From assembly GCA_000310025.1 (NCBI GenBank), contig FN649755.1:1384283-1446359 (forward strand): a DNA stretch of 62,077 nt, written 5' to 3'. The DNA comes from Ectocarpus siliculosus. Lineage: Eukaryota; Sar; Phaeophyceae; Ectocarpales; Ectocarpaceae. Position numbers and translations under genes: made by a program. This document shows, piece by piece, positions 34,247-46,410 of this stretch. The notes under the pieces were generated by a model that worked only from the letters and a program-made list of their open reading frames with translations, was not told the origin of the DNA and ran no database searches. The stretch's first letter is position 1, and every line of letters starts with the position of its first letter.

Positions 34247-34779
34247 TTTTGCGCGCACAAAACAGGCCCTAACCGTCCCGCGATCAAGTAGTTTTGCTGT
34301 TGAGGTGCAAATAGTCGCGTCTTGTTGCTTAACGGGCATCCCAACGAGGCGACTTGCCGATCGATCCTACACGTCTGGAGCTATTCTGAGCTTGCGCTGC
34401 GGGAGCTGATGGCGTAGTAGCCGACGCGCCACCAGAACCCGGGCGCTTGAGTTACGGGCGGCAGAAGGAGACAAGGTCGGCCGATTGGATGTCGTCTTCG
34501 TTCATGGTGGTGAGCTTATTCATCGGACGGTTCCTCCCCGTCCACATCTTGAGGAAAGTCCCCCACATTGTGCAATTGTTTCCAGTGCGGGCACGCAACA
34601 GGGTAGAAATAGCGGGCATGAACCACTCTACATCGCAACAAATGCACCTATCCCTTATCACACACGTAGACCCCCCTCTCCAGCTTCAATTGGAAGGCAC
34701 CGTGGTCACCAATATCTCGACGAATACTAAACGACGTGCCTTATAAATGGTATCCGGAAGGAGGTAATGCCATGGGCTG

Positions 34780-35295
34780 TTGGGCAATGCCAAGGTTTGG
34801 CGCCGTGAGGTGCCAAATGCGCCGGGAAAAAAGTTTGTGTTGACGCACGAACGTCAACGGCCGCGAGGGGTTCAAGTTCGGAAATTTTTACCGCCACGGG
34901 TGGGTTTGGTTTTCGACCGATAACTTTCCGAAGGAGGAAGCAACAGCAGTATAGCAAGGACACTCGGCGGGAGGTACCTCTCTGCTCCATCTTTCATGCC
35001 CAAGGTTTGGTACCGTGGGGTATCGTGCGCCGCGCCGGGAAAATATATTTTTGTTGACCCTGAAATACCTACGTGAGAGAGCGGTTGGTTCAAGTTCCCC
35101 GAAATTGTGTGCTCATGGTTTGGTGCCCCAGCAAAAACTATTCGAAGGAGGAAGCAACAGCAACAGCAGTGCAGCTCCGAGGGATTTAGCTCTACCCAGC
35201 ATCTTTCTGGTACCAGGTTGGATGCCGTGGGGTGTCGTGAGTGTGGAGAAAAAAGTTACAACCTCTCCCGCTGGCTGGTTTCTTCACGGTTTGGC
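34780..35295 (+). repeat. Tandem repeat, unit about 208 bp, about 2.4 copies
   Basis: The block gccaaggtttggcgccgtga at 34788 recurs at about 34998 as cccaaggtttggtaccgtgg and again near 35207. Each copy runs through cgccgggaaaa, a gttcaagttc stretch and gaaggaggaagcaacagcag. The array sits just downstream of the minus-strand gene ending at 35552. Confidence 0.75.
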
Positions 35296-35551
35296 ATGGA
35301 GGTGTGCCCGCTTCCCCCCGTTGCACAAAAAGAAAAAAGAAGAGCACGCCTCCGCATTCCAAAGTCCCGTGAAGAAAGCCAACTTCTCCCTAACCCCATA
35401 ACGAGCGTGCACCAAAAGTCATTTGACAAAAGTTCCCGATAAAGTTGCAGGAAAAGTTTCTGCAACATACTCCGATAAAAAGCGGTGTAATCACAAATGC
35501 TCGAGTGCGAGAGTACAAGACCGAGACGCACAACAAATCAAACAAAACAAC

Positions 35552-38500
35552 TCATTCGTCGGTGAAGCTCTGGTTCTTGGAGCCGCCGCCCTGCACCAGC
35601 ACACTCCATCTTGCCGTTCGCTCCATTGCGTCAGCCTGTGCCCTCGCCAGATCATGTTCGTCATCAGGCACATCACGGTCTGGCGCTTGTGTAGACAAGA
35701 TCGACGACAGGGCCGAACTGATAAGAGGCCGTAACAACTGTCGCAGGAACAAGGGAAGGGAAGAAGAAAGGGCAATGAATGAGAGACGATCTCCGTGAGA
35801 TATATGACCGGTGTGAAACAGGTGGTATGGGCGTGGGAAACAAAAACTATGAGACATGCACCGATGACTGTTGGATTTTGGTGACGGCGTGATCGAGGAA
35901 AGAAACATAGTTACAGTAGTTTCCGTGTAGCGGCTGAGGGTGGCATTCCATTAGTTGTGGTTACCCTTTCGACGAAGAGCTGGTTTATAGATGTCGTCCC
36001 CTTATAGGCCTGAGCACATCGCGCAACGTAACATTCTGGCGCGGAAGGTCGGCCCGGTGCCCTCTGTTAGATGTACTCGCAGCAGCATCTGGTCGTGAGG
36101 ATCCCAGGGGGATACGTGTTGGGAATTTCGTGTGTTGCAGGGTACCATCGGTGCAGTCACGGGGACCCTTTTGGCGTGGTTGGTGCGATGAAGCTTGCGT
36201 GCGTGCTGCGCTCATCTTCCTCTCTCTCTCCACCACCACCACCGTCTCTCTCCAATCAAGTTTCCTTCTCCCACTCTCTCTCCAACTCTCTCTCGACCTC
36301 TCTCTCTCTCAGCGTAACACGGCCAACTACCCAGTGCCCCAAGTAACGTCCAGAACGTGCTTGCTGCACCCCGCGTAGTTTACCATTCACCCTCCCAGGA
36401 CCTTGTCCAGGATGCTGGCCCTCAGTAGGACCGTGGCCTGCGTGATTCGCGAAAAATGGTTTGACGTGGCGTGCCCCAAACGCATCACACATATGTGTGT
36501 GACTGGTCTGGTATAGGTAAACAATGGCAGCTGGTATGCGCGGCGGTGCGCGCGCGCCCATGACACAAGACCACGCGGAACAATGGCATATATCTAGAGG
36601 CACTTGACAAATGCAGAGGGTTACGCTAGCAATAAATATATACTTTCAATCCGCCAAAAACATGTAGCCACGTTCAGTCCAGTACGATATTACTCGTGTT
36701 GTATATCGATACGAGCTTCACGCACACGGCACTACAACGTGAAAAAAAAATACCAGCGCCTGGAGGTGTCACTTGTCCCGTAAGCGTCATGTACGTATAA
36801 TTTACCAGGACGATTATTTGCCGATAGATAAAACATTTGAAGCACGAACCCCCATATATATTAACGTCACATTGGCCAAATGCCGCCATAAATTTACGAT
36901 ATACCACGCATCACTGCTGTGACGTGATCCCGTTGCCGAAATTGTCTGCATATCTCGTTGTCTGCTCACCGGCGCGTTCTCTTCCATTTGACTGGCCAGT
37001 TTGATGCTCGCGAGTATGACATCATCACCGTCTTCGGGCCTGCAGTCGGATTGTGCATCAGGCCCATCGTCTCGAGCGTACAGACCCGTGCAGTACACCT
37101 TGATCGCCTCTCGGATGATCTTGTGCCACGCCAACATCGTATTTTGAAAGGANNNNNNNNNNNNNNNNNNNNNNNNNNNNNNNNNNNNNNNNNNNNNNNN
37201 NNNNNNNNNNNNNNNNNNNNNNNNNNNNNNNNNNNNNNNNNNNNNNNNNNNNGGCGTGGCACAAGATTATCCGAGAGGCAATCAAGGTGTATTGCACGGG
37301 TCTGTACGCTCGAGTTGTAGACTTCCACCGAGACGATGGGCCTGATGCACAATCCGACTGCAGGCCCGAAGACGGTGATGATGTCATACTCGCGAGCATC
37401 AAACTGGCCAGTCAAATGGGCAATGCTATAGCATTGAGTGCCTCAATGAATTCACCTACACATCCGTCAACATGGCCATCCAACAGCAAAACACAAGAAA
37501 CAAAGCAGGCAGTGCTGTCGGAACATGTACAGCATTTCGTTGACCTCTACCTCTGGGGGGGTCGACTGACCGACGCGATTATCAGGCGGGACACTCTTCA
37601 AGGTAGATGGGGTTGTCCCGGCACGCGAGGGTGGCGGTGGTAGCGCTCTCTTTGAACCGGGCATTCTCAAGTGAAATGATCGTACTTTGCTCATGTCCGA
37701 CCAGGTTTAACCCCGAAAAAAAGTCCAGTGTAGGTACGTCTGCATCATTCTAGGTGTCAGTTCGCCGCACAATGATACCATATGTAAAAGTCGAACTTTC
37801 CACCTCCAAACACGTTTACCACGACGCATCCACATCCCCCAATCTTCATTTAAACTGTCACCGGTTGTTCTGGGCACACGTGCATGCTTGCCCGTATCAC
37901 TGTATTGTTGGGAGAAAATATTCTCTCGTCGGCCAGCTACTGGAATGGGCAGGAGACAGTGTGCGAGTTGTTCACGAAACACGAAATCTAACTTATAGGT
38001 ACTATCGACGCGGCGACATCGTAAACATTTCCCTTTGGACTGAGGAAGCCCGGCGTAAATCGCAACAATTCGCTTTGCCAATTGGCCTGAAGAAACTACG
38101 CTCATTGAAACATCAATCCGACTAGCCGACCCCCTCTACACAAGCCGCAACAAAGCGACACTAGTCCACGTACGTAGTAGCTTGGGGAAAAAAAAAAAAA
38201 CACGCGTACGTCCTCGCGCTCACCTCGGAAAGCCTCGTTGGACTGGCTGGGCAACTCCTTGGTCAAGAGGAACGCTGACATCAGGAAGGCGTTGTTGTTC
38301 ACTTCGGTCCTCTTCTTGTTGGTACCCAGGTTGTACTTATTCTTGAGTGTCCCTGTCATTGTCGCAGCAACCGGGGCTAGCATTCACGTAGCGTGAGCGC
38401 GCGACCTCCTGTGACGACTCAGTTCGTTGTCCACGGCTTTCTTCCTCGGCGTCGAAGAGGACCCTTTGCTGCCTCCGCCAGGATTCTCGGTTCCCAATAA

Positions 38501-41500
38501 GGTTTTCATTACCTGAAAAAGGCGGGAGCGAGAGGGGGGCTTTTATCTTTAGCAAGAAAAAATGTGACCAGAGGGATCGTGATGTGCATGTACGTGCGTG
38601 TAAAAAAAACGATGGTCTGGGGGGATCGATTTCCAGCAAGTGTGTCCGTTGTCTGTGCGCGATGACAGGAGATTGGAGCCCATGCCACCATCTCTAGGCA
38701 CCAAATTACAATATGTAGCATTTCCCCAGAGCTGTCCCAACTGCTCTCTTTACATTCCGTGCTCCTGAAGCCGAGAATGCACAGCATCTGCACTAAAATT
38801 GAAGCAGGGAACCAAGCGTCCCCGCCTAAAAACCCAGACACTTGTAAAAGTTTTGTGTTCCGCCGTGGTGAGCTCAACAGCTAGCTACGCTGCTGCTGCG
38901 GGGCAAGAAACGCCACACTGAGACAGGGAATACGGAGAAGGGGGGCGGGGGACACATACACCACCGGGAGAGCGACGCGGGATTATGCGCCCAAACTCTA
39001 GCTGTTGTTAGCTATCGGCGGAGGAAGCTACAGAACAGAGAAGACGAAGCGTTGGTCGTGTTGTGCGTTTGCCGAGCGGCAGAGTTTTTGGGAAAAAACC
39101 AAGAGGGGAGGCAAGAGGCCCCCACCAACACGCAGCTAGACACCACGATTGATGATACATGCTGTCTAAACCTCTCTATATTCGTGTGCGAGGGTCTATG
39201 GTGCCACCTGTGCCTTCCATGTGCTAGTCTGGTCACAAATCATAGGCGTTGGAGTTGCCTACGTCGAAGTCCGAACCCGAGAGAGGAACAGAGAGATAAC
39301 ACACACACAACCTCTTAAGCTCGTGATGATAAACCCAAGCCCCCCCCCTTCCCTCCTTGGCCCTCCATGATGAACAGTCACCTCCCCTCCACCTCTCTTT
39401 GTGAATCACACTAGCGCCCCCAAACTCAGCCCTTCTGCTGCTGTGTGGGATGAACGAGCGAACGGTACCAACGCACGGGCGTCATGCATCTACTTTTGTC
39501 CACAAGAATACTATGCCACCCACAAAACTCGTGTGCCGTTAGGCCTGCAGCACGGGCCCGCAATTTGTAACGATACAGAGGATCACATTTTTACGGAAAA
39601 TACGAAGATCGGGTGAGCACCACATCAAGAGAAATCGATGTAACAACCTGTGCTCGACAGCAGTGGCGACGAAAGAAGAAATCTCGAAACTTTCTTGACG
39701 TTTCCTATAGCTCCGGGCCCGGACTGTAATACATATCATCATCCGCCAAGTTGTTGCGTTTTCTCTTCCATACGAACAAGTGCATGACATGCCCATAATA
39801 TCAGATGACTCATTAGACCTACGTAGAAAACTGGGGAAGCAAATGCCAAACACACAGGTTTGAAAAATGTAGGAGTGCACCCCCGCCCCCCATGTCTATG
39901 TAACAAACAGGTCGAAACAACGCTGTTTCTTACAAGACTCCCCATGGATCGTCCTTGTTGCGGCGAAGGTGGCGAAGGAAAACGATCATACGAGTCAAGT
40001 AGAACTCGAGGGGCTATACTACGATTCACCCAGGCATCATTTACCTTGACGGTATGCATATTGTAGTACAAATCGTCGCGGTACATTTGTAACATGTAGA
40101 TTAGCGTCTCGGGGTGTGTAGCAAAAAATACCTCATTCCTCTCGTACATTTTCCCAAGCAATTATACCTGCTAATGGGTAAACTTGCGAGTCGTTGAGGT
40201 CGCGTTGAAGGAAAGTTTCAAGTGGTTGACACCATGCTAGACTATAGGCATAAAATGCACCAATCAATACAATCAACACGACGTTATCCGCCACGGTTGT
40301 ACTACATACTACGTCACATATACGCACCTCCGGGTTCATCCTTGCCGTCAACGTCCCCCAAAGAGCCGAGATGATCGGTGGTCCGAAGACCCTAACCAGC
40401 GAGTCAGCCACGGACCCTGGCTGCATGCCCGCGTCGATGCGCGCGAACTTCCGTTTGTTCTTGAGCTTAGGGACGATGGAGGTGTCTTGTGTACTTTCTC
40501 CACCGTCACCGGGGGCCCCGTCATTAGGGGAAGCCTGCGGATCCTGCGAATCCTAATAATATTGGAAATGGTATGGCGTTACAACGAAAGGAGAGGTGGC
40601 ACAGCAGTGCAGACGTATTAGTAATAATTTCTTCGGCCCAGAATGTCGAGTGGCTGTATGTTGCTGCGTGGTGCTTGCTGTGTAGAGAGATCGCTGTTGA
40701 TTTTTGTGAGATGTTCCAACCCTTCAACCCCGCACGCGGAACCTCGATGCTTACGAACACCACGCTGCTATCCGCAAGGGAAGGAGTTGACGAACTCGCT
40801 CGAAACTTCGCCAAAGTGGAAGATAGGTAATAGGTAGCATTGAGGGGTTGGCCCATTTTTGGATGGCCACTACGAGGGTCGTTCGAGGCTTCATTCACCT
40901 ACATCGACCAAACACTCCCGATCATAGGTCTACGTCCAACGTTGTTCGGAATTTTTGCGTACAAAATCCCTCGCAATTCGACCTTCAACGCCCTCCTACC
41001 CGCGCTAAACAAACGATCTCCCTTCCAAACATTTTTTTGCACCGCGCTGTAGAGACATGCCAAGGTTGCTTTACGGTTGGCCACTTTTTGGGTCGTGATT
41101 ACAGCCGGAGTTGTTGACGAATAACGTCCTGTCCCGTAGGAATTCGGCCGCTGTGGGGGCTCCGTGTTATATGAGCCTTGAAATAAAACAGAAAGCTCGC
41201 TTTTTGTGAGGACTTGCAACACAAGCTCATTTTTCAGTTTTTTTTTTTCTTAATATGACACAACGAAACCATCTCGATCATAGAAAATAGTCCGAGACAG
41301 ATTAGCAATGGATTCATAGCGTCTGAAAGTACCTGTATGTCTACGATTTCCCAGACAGCATATAGGGACATCTCCCCTGCGGGTAACAGGCTCAACAAGA
41401 CAGTTTGGTAGCCGTCTTGTGTGTCTCATATAGACTATGTTATTTTGGGAAGGTGCAGAGGATACGTGTTGGGTACTGGTCGGGCGTTTTGTGTGTGGCA

Positions 41501-43693
41501 TTTTTCAGTTTTTTCTGTGGTCGCGAGACAAGTCCACAAGTAAGTTAACTTATACTTCGAAGTAACACATGGTTGCGTCTTATGGGTTCGCCTTTGGTTA
41601 AAGAAGGCGGGAAAACGCAAAAGAAGTGACCGCCATCCCCGATTTCCGATACGCCTTCATTCTTCCCACACCCCAGCGGATAAACCCAACACGCTCGCTC
41701 TTATATACAATAAATCATAAATTTTTGGTAGTTGCCGTACATCGTAGATCAAAGACAGCAGAGCATATCATATTATAAAGTTCCGGCAAGTTGTCAAACG
41801 ACACTCGCGACGTGTTCCAGTGTTTTTTTGTTTTTGTGCGTAGCACCTGCTGGCCTCGCTGACAAAAATCCAGTGTACAGGCTTAACCCTTTCGTGACTA
41901 CATGCATGCATGATAGCAGGACGAAACTTTGTGTGTCGAAATATCGCCGGCGTGCCTCGCCTACAAGAAAAAAACATGCGCCATAAAGACCAGCAGAGAG
42001 ACCAAGAGGCACCCCACCAAAAAAACACGCATATATATGCTAGCAATGTGACAGAGGTACCCGCAGTGCTACTGTACAATTTGTACAGCAGCACTGTACA
42101 ATTTGTACAGCAGCATGTCTCAGATGTAGGGCAGGTATATGCCCTTTCTGTCCAGATCCAATCTACTGCCTACTGCTGATTCAAACCAACCTCATACCAC
42201 GGGAGGGTACACATACAGCACGCCCAACATGTTGGATCAACCCGGTCCCGCGTGCACAAGGGAGAGCAGAGACAACGCACACCGGAGCCGATGCTATACA
42301 AGTGATGTACGCCTCGGTGCCTGATGTTGTTGTCATGACTGGTCCAGAAGTTTGGGAGTGAAAGGAGGTTCGTCTGCTGTGTGCAGGTTTCGCGCACGTT
42401 GAGAGGGTTTTCACGACTATATGTACTCCCCAAACCCAAAAACAATTAATTAAATCAAACACCCCATATATCGTCTCCTAAAAACCGAAAATTGCTTAAT
42501 TACTTGAGATTGTATGGATTAATTAAATATGCCAGAGCAGTGGCAAGTGTGAGAGGATTCGTAGAAGAACTGTTCCTCCGTAAACGATTTCGCTCATACA
42601 GAAGCCGGGCTGCACTGACTGACACCTGGTACCAAGGCTATTCGTTGTTTTTTTGCTGTTGTTGAGAAAGGAGTTTTTCACCATGAGTTGTATAGAAGTG
42701 TGGGGCGCGTGTGTGCTAGGGGACAGACTTCTGTCCGTGAGCTTACCCGCCTTGAGTTCGATCCCCCTGACTTTGGCGATTTTTGCACATGACCAAAGAG
42801 CGACGACTTCAAGGCGCTTGCGTCCGAATTAATTGATCCTGCCCCCATATGTACTCCCCAAACCCAAAAACAATTAATTAAATCAAACACCCCCATATAT
42901 ATATAGTCTATGGTATTAATACACTCCCCAAACCAAAACAATTAATTAATTAAACAAACACCCCCGATATATATCTCTATTGATTCATGCACGATAGCAT
43001 GCACGATAATCCCTCTCTATCTATATAGTACGGAATTGTATCATTTTTCGTGATTTTATTTGTTTATTGCGATAGTGATACCGTGGTGTCGAGTAGCTGA
43101 GCGAGCCGAAAAAAAAAGTCAAATCAACCCAGTCACGAAAGGGTTAAACACTTTCAAAGTAAGCCCACAGTATATCCAGCCGGCTTTCTGCCCACTGTAA
43201 AATACTTCTACACATCCCCTTCGACTTGGTTATGTCTCGAACGGGTAGTCTGTGTGTGATTTTCATAATGTCTCAGGTCGTAACAGCAGCACGCATTAGA
43301 TTCATCAGTTTTTTTTGTGTGGCTACAAAAGAATTAGGTAGTGTAGTGTGTTTGTACCTTATCCACACCGGAGACTGCTGGCGGCTCCTCCCCAACGTTG
43401 CGGTGTCGCCCCGGACTTGTGGGCGGGGATGAATCCGCCAAATAGTCCCTAAGATCAAACATGTTGTAGAGTTCGTGCATCTTGTTAAAGGCGTTGCAGC
43501 CTTCAGTGTCATGGGGTAAGCTCACCTCCCCCTCATCGCGAAGGGTGCCCTTGGCCGCTTGTGCAGCAGCATCATCATCACCCGCAGTAGATGCGGAGCC
43601 ACCGTTACGGGACGAAGTCCAAGCGCCTTCACCGCCGTTTGGGGCACCACCACCGCCACTGCTACTGCCGCGGCTACTTCGCCTCGTTGCCAT
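35552..43693 (-). CDS. Multi-exon gene of unknown function, at least 7 exons
   Basis: Seven exons follow one another on the minus strand with agreeing phases wherever both ends are visible: 43693-43358 (starts MATRRSSRGSSSGGGG, ends SGVDK), 40543-40328 (KLKNKRKFARIDAG, ends TARMNPE), about 40149-40045 (RNEVFFATHPETLIYMLQMY), 38512-38224 (ends TKELPSQSNEAFR), from 38086 (GQLAKRIVAIYAGLP), 37152-36970 (WHKIIREAIKVYCTGLYAR) and 35737-35552 (ends GGGSKNQSFTDE, stop). Acceptors are mostly pyrimidine-rich CAG and donors GTGAGC, GTAAAT, GTGCGT or GTACAA. The start of exon 3 and end of exon 5 are uncertain. The first exon is Ser/Gly-rich and the second Lys/Arg-rich; I recognise no domain. Oddities are an in-frame TGA at 38386-38384, an assembly gap between exons 5 and 6 and a piggyBac-like insertion in intron 1. 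It may be a pseudogene. Confidence 0.6.
36970..37420. repeat. Inverted repeat flanking an assembly gap
   Basis: The left arm (36970-37152, coding on minus) and the right arm (37255-37420, coding on plus) both encode WHKIIREAIKVYCTGLYAR and RPEDGDDVILASIKLASQM. In the first part of the arms, substitutions (ATC/ATT, GCG/GCA, TAC/TAT) are all at synonymous third positions. The right arm has an in-frame 18-bp insertion (VVDFHR) after the shared LYAR. The right arm continues in plus orientation to a donor-like CTTCAAG/GTAGAT at 37602. It is either an inverted exon duplication or a misjoin of two haplotypes at the gap. Confidence 0.8.
37153..37252. other. Assembly gap (100 N)
   Basis: Exactly 100 N, the usual length for a gap of unknown size. 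It lies between two inverted copies of the same exon, where short-read or Sanger assembly often fails. Confidence 0.99.
42068..42116. repeat. Two tandem copies of a short palindrome
   Basis: CTGTACAATTTGTACAGCAG occurs twice in succession, preceded by cagtgcta or joined by cact. Each unit is an 8-bp inverted repeat around one T. It lies inside the piggyBac-like element. Confidence 0.8.
42417..42975. repeat. Three copies of a ~55-bp AT-rich block
   Basis: actccccaaacccaaaaaca followed by attaattaaatcaaacaccc and an (AT)n end occurs at 42424, 42852 and, diverged, 42923. The second and third are almost adjacent; the first is ~428 bp upstream. All lie within the piggyBac-like element. Confidence 0.8.
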
Positions 43694-43776
43694 AGCTTTG
43701 TGGGAAAAGGTGTATAACCTAGGTGTGTGCGCTGCTACGCTACTGGCTGTGGTGCACCACCAACTTTTGCTGGAGA

Positions 43777-43830
43777 GGGGGGGGGGGGGGGGGTAAAAAA
43801 AATACATTTTTTTGAACGCCCCCCCCCCCC
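43777..43830. repeat. Poly-G and poly-C tracts just upstream of the gene start
   Basis: A run of 17 G (43777-43793) and a run of about 11 C (43819-43830) are separated by A/T-rich sequence. They lie 85-140 bp upstream of the ATG at 43693 on the minus strand. Together they could pair or form a quadruplex near the promoter; tract length may be unreliable. Confidence 0.7.
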
Positions 43831-44004
43831 TGTAAACACAAACGGCTCTTATCTGCTGTGCTCTAGCTCCTCTCTCCGGTTACGGCTCCTATAAAATCTG
43901 TTGTGCGAGAAGTGTTAACATCTCGTTTTCGGGATGGTGGATCGCGCGACGAGGCGATATGAACCACCATCACCTGTCGACGGCAACGAACGGTGGTAGT
44001 ATTG

Positions 44005-45640
44005 TTCCCTGACCCTGTGGGTGCCGATACCCTGTCGTGGCTAGAATTCGTGACACTGAGGACCATACGACATCCCCAAGGTTTTACTTACTTACTACGT
44101 GACCCTGTGGATAACGTAACACTGGCAAGGTTCCCCGAAATACCCTGTCGAATTGTGAAGACGGCATGGTGTGTTCCTTCACCGACCCTGTGGGTATCGG
44201 TACCCTGTCAAGGCGATAATATGTGACCCTGTGGATTATCAATACCCCCAAGGTTTAACTTTTGTGACGCTACTACTGCGGATGACGTACACTGCCAAGG
44301 TGAACAAAGAAACGATTCTGTGGATTTTTCAAGCCCCAAATAAATGGTGTGTTGCTTCACCGACCCTGCGGATATCCGCGGGTATCGACACCCTGTCACG
44401 GCGATAATTTGTAACCCTGTGGACTACACGGTATCCCCAAGGTCAGGGTTTCGTGACCCTGCGGATGACGAAACACTGGCAAGGTGCACACAATGACCCT
44501 CCTGTAGAACTTTCAAGCCCCACATGGTGTGTTCCTTCACCGACGACCCTGTGGGTATGGGCACCCTGTCATGGCGAGAGCCTGTAAACCTGTGGACCAC
44601 ACGGTATCCCCAAGGTCAAGTTTGGTGACCCTGCGGATGACGCAACCCTGGCAAGGTGCACCGAATGACCCTGTAGAACTTTCAAGCCCCGCAGGGTGTA
44701 CTCCTTCACCGACCCTGTGGGTAACGAACCCCTGTCATGGTGAGCACGTGGCACTCTGTAGACTATACGATATCCCCAAGGTCGGTTTTTCGTCACCCTG
44801 CGGACGACCCCACCCTGGCAAGGTTCACCGAATGACCCTGTAGAATTATCAACCCCCACATGGCGTTTTTCTTCACCGACCCTGTGGGTATCGGCACCCT
44901 GTCGTGGCGAGAGCTTGTAACCCTGGGGACCACACGATATCACCAAAGTTTAACTTTCGTGACGCTGCGGATGACGCCCCCCTGGCAAGGTTCATTGAAT
45001 GACCCTGTAGAACTTTCAAGCCCCGCAGGGCGTTTTCCTTCGCCGACCCTGTGGGTACCGAAACCCTGTCATCGTGAGCACGTGGCACCCTGTGGACTAT
45101 ACGATATCCCCAAGGTCAGGTTTTCGTGACCCTGCGGATGTCCCCACCCTGGCAAGGTTCACCGAATGACCCTGTAGAATTTTCAACCCCCACATACTGT
45201 ACTACGTCGCCGACCCTGTGGGTACCGAAACCCTGTCATGGTGAGCACATGGTACCCTGTGGACCACACGATACCCCCAAGGTCAGGTTTTCGTGACACT
45301 GCGGATGAGGCAACCCTGGCAAGGTGAACCGAAAGACCCTGTAGAACTTCCAAGACCTACATGGTGTGTTCGTTTACCGACCTTGCGGGTATCGGCACCC
45401 TGTCATGGCGATAGCTTTTAACCCTGTGGACCATACGATATCCCCAAGGTCGGGTTTTGGTGACCCTGCGGATGACGTAACCCTGGCAAGGTTCACCGAA
45501 TGACCCTGTGGAACTTTCCAGACCCACATGGTGTGTTTCTTCGTCGACCCTGGGGGTACCCTAACCCTGTCATTGTTGACCCAGTGACCCTGGCAATATT
45601 TTTTACCTCGACAGGGTACCCACAGGGTCAGCTACAGGGT
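44005..45640 (+). repeat. Satellite, unit about 165-180 bp, about 10 copies
   Basis: Copies begin with accctgtgggtaycg at about 44012, 44183, 44364, 44543, 44713, 44878, 45046, 45213, 45378 and 45543. Each unit holds four ordered motifs: accctgtgggt, accctgtcatggcgag, atatccccaaggtc and gaccctgcggatgac followed by accctggcaaggttcaccga. The array ends with gacagggtacccacagggtc (45610-45629), the exact reverse complement of the unit start form gaccctgtgggtaccctgtc, so its right edge is an inversion. Frames of ~100 codons across it are by-products. Confidence 0.92.
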
Positions 45641-45659
45641 GAAACCCTGCACAGGATGT

Positions 45660-46410
45660 CCACAGCCCTGAGCAAAGTGGCCACCGGTGTAGTTACTACT
45701 ACTACTACTACTGCTGCTCTTCTTGTTTCCTTTGAATTTTTTTCTCTTTTTCTCTGTTTTCTCTTTTCTCTCTCTTCTTTGCCAGATGGCCTTGTCTCTA
45801 CTTGCGTTGTGAAGTACCAAGATTGAACCAAGGGGGTGTACCTCTTTCTCTCCGGCCCGTGATATTGACTCCTAGTCTCAGTTGAAACCTCGCATAGCGC
45901 GCAGAGAGAGTGGTTGACTCCAGAATAATATCTGTCGTTGATTCCTGTTGACTTGCGACCCCTCGGGACCAGTTTATTTGAGCGTACTTTTTTAGGCAAA
46001 GTTAACCTGTGACCACGGGAATCGACCGCGTCGAGTGTTGGATCAGTACGGACATATGAAGGTACTGGGTAGAGAGAGATCGGAACGGTTTAGACAACAA
46101 CAACAACAACAACAACATGTGTGAATGTGAATTACGCACGACCGACGGAACGTCAGTAATCCATCCGCACGGCCCTACCCCTCGCTCGAGCGGTCTGCGT
46201 TCCCCCTGTACAAATAACGCAAGTTGAATGGAGGAGCGCCAGCACTCCACCGCAGCACTCGGGCGGGGGCGGACAGTGGGAGAGAGGATAGCACGGTGAA
46301 ACAGAGGGAGGTGGATGGTCACAAGAGAGGTGAGGACTTGCCTGTAGCTTTTTCCAAGCTTGTTCTCCTGTATACGTTGTGCTGATCGACTTGGTTCTTC
46401 CGCAAGCCCA
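45660..46410. other. Intergenic with microsatellites and a diverged dispersed repeat
   Basis: An (ACT)n tract lies at 45698-45712 and a (CAA)n tract at about 46096-46115. From about 46100 to 46350 the motifs cgacggaacgtcag, gcgccagcactccaccgcag and gagaggtgaggacttgcctg resemble the dispersed repeat at 4.56-4.83 and 22.45-22.66 kb. No gene was seen. Confidence 0.5.

Larger units (their letters stand above)
41887..43143. mobile_element. piggyBac-like non-autonomous element, 1.26 kb
   Basis: The left end CCCTTTCGTGACT (41887-41899) and right end AGTCACGAAAGGG (43131-43143) are exact inverted repeats, and both are flanked directly by TTAA (41883-41886 and 43144-43147). TTAA targets and termini beginning CCC are the hallmark of the piggyBac superfamily. 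No transposase frame is present, so it would need one supplied elsewhere. The interior is AT-rich with repeated AATTAATTAAAT blocks and palindromic CTGTACAAATTGTACAG-like units. It lies inside intron 1 of the minus-strand gene. Confidence 0.75.

Noticed and set aside
37754-38125. 123-codon plus frame near the gap.
   Set aside because: It overlaps the minus-strand exon starting at 38086, which is supported by a phase-matched acceptor; the plus frame has no such support.
43777-43807. Upstream start at 43807 for the minus-strand gene, through five prolines.
   Set aside because: The prolines are a poly-G tract on the plus strand; the ATG at 43693 starts clear protein-like sequence.
44005-45600. 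Frames of about 100 codons across the satellite.
   Set aside because: They follow the satellite unit and change frame between units; no codon bias.
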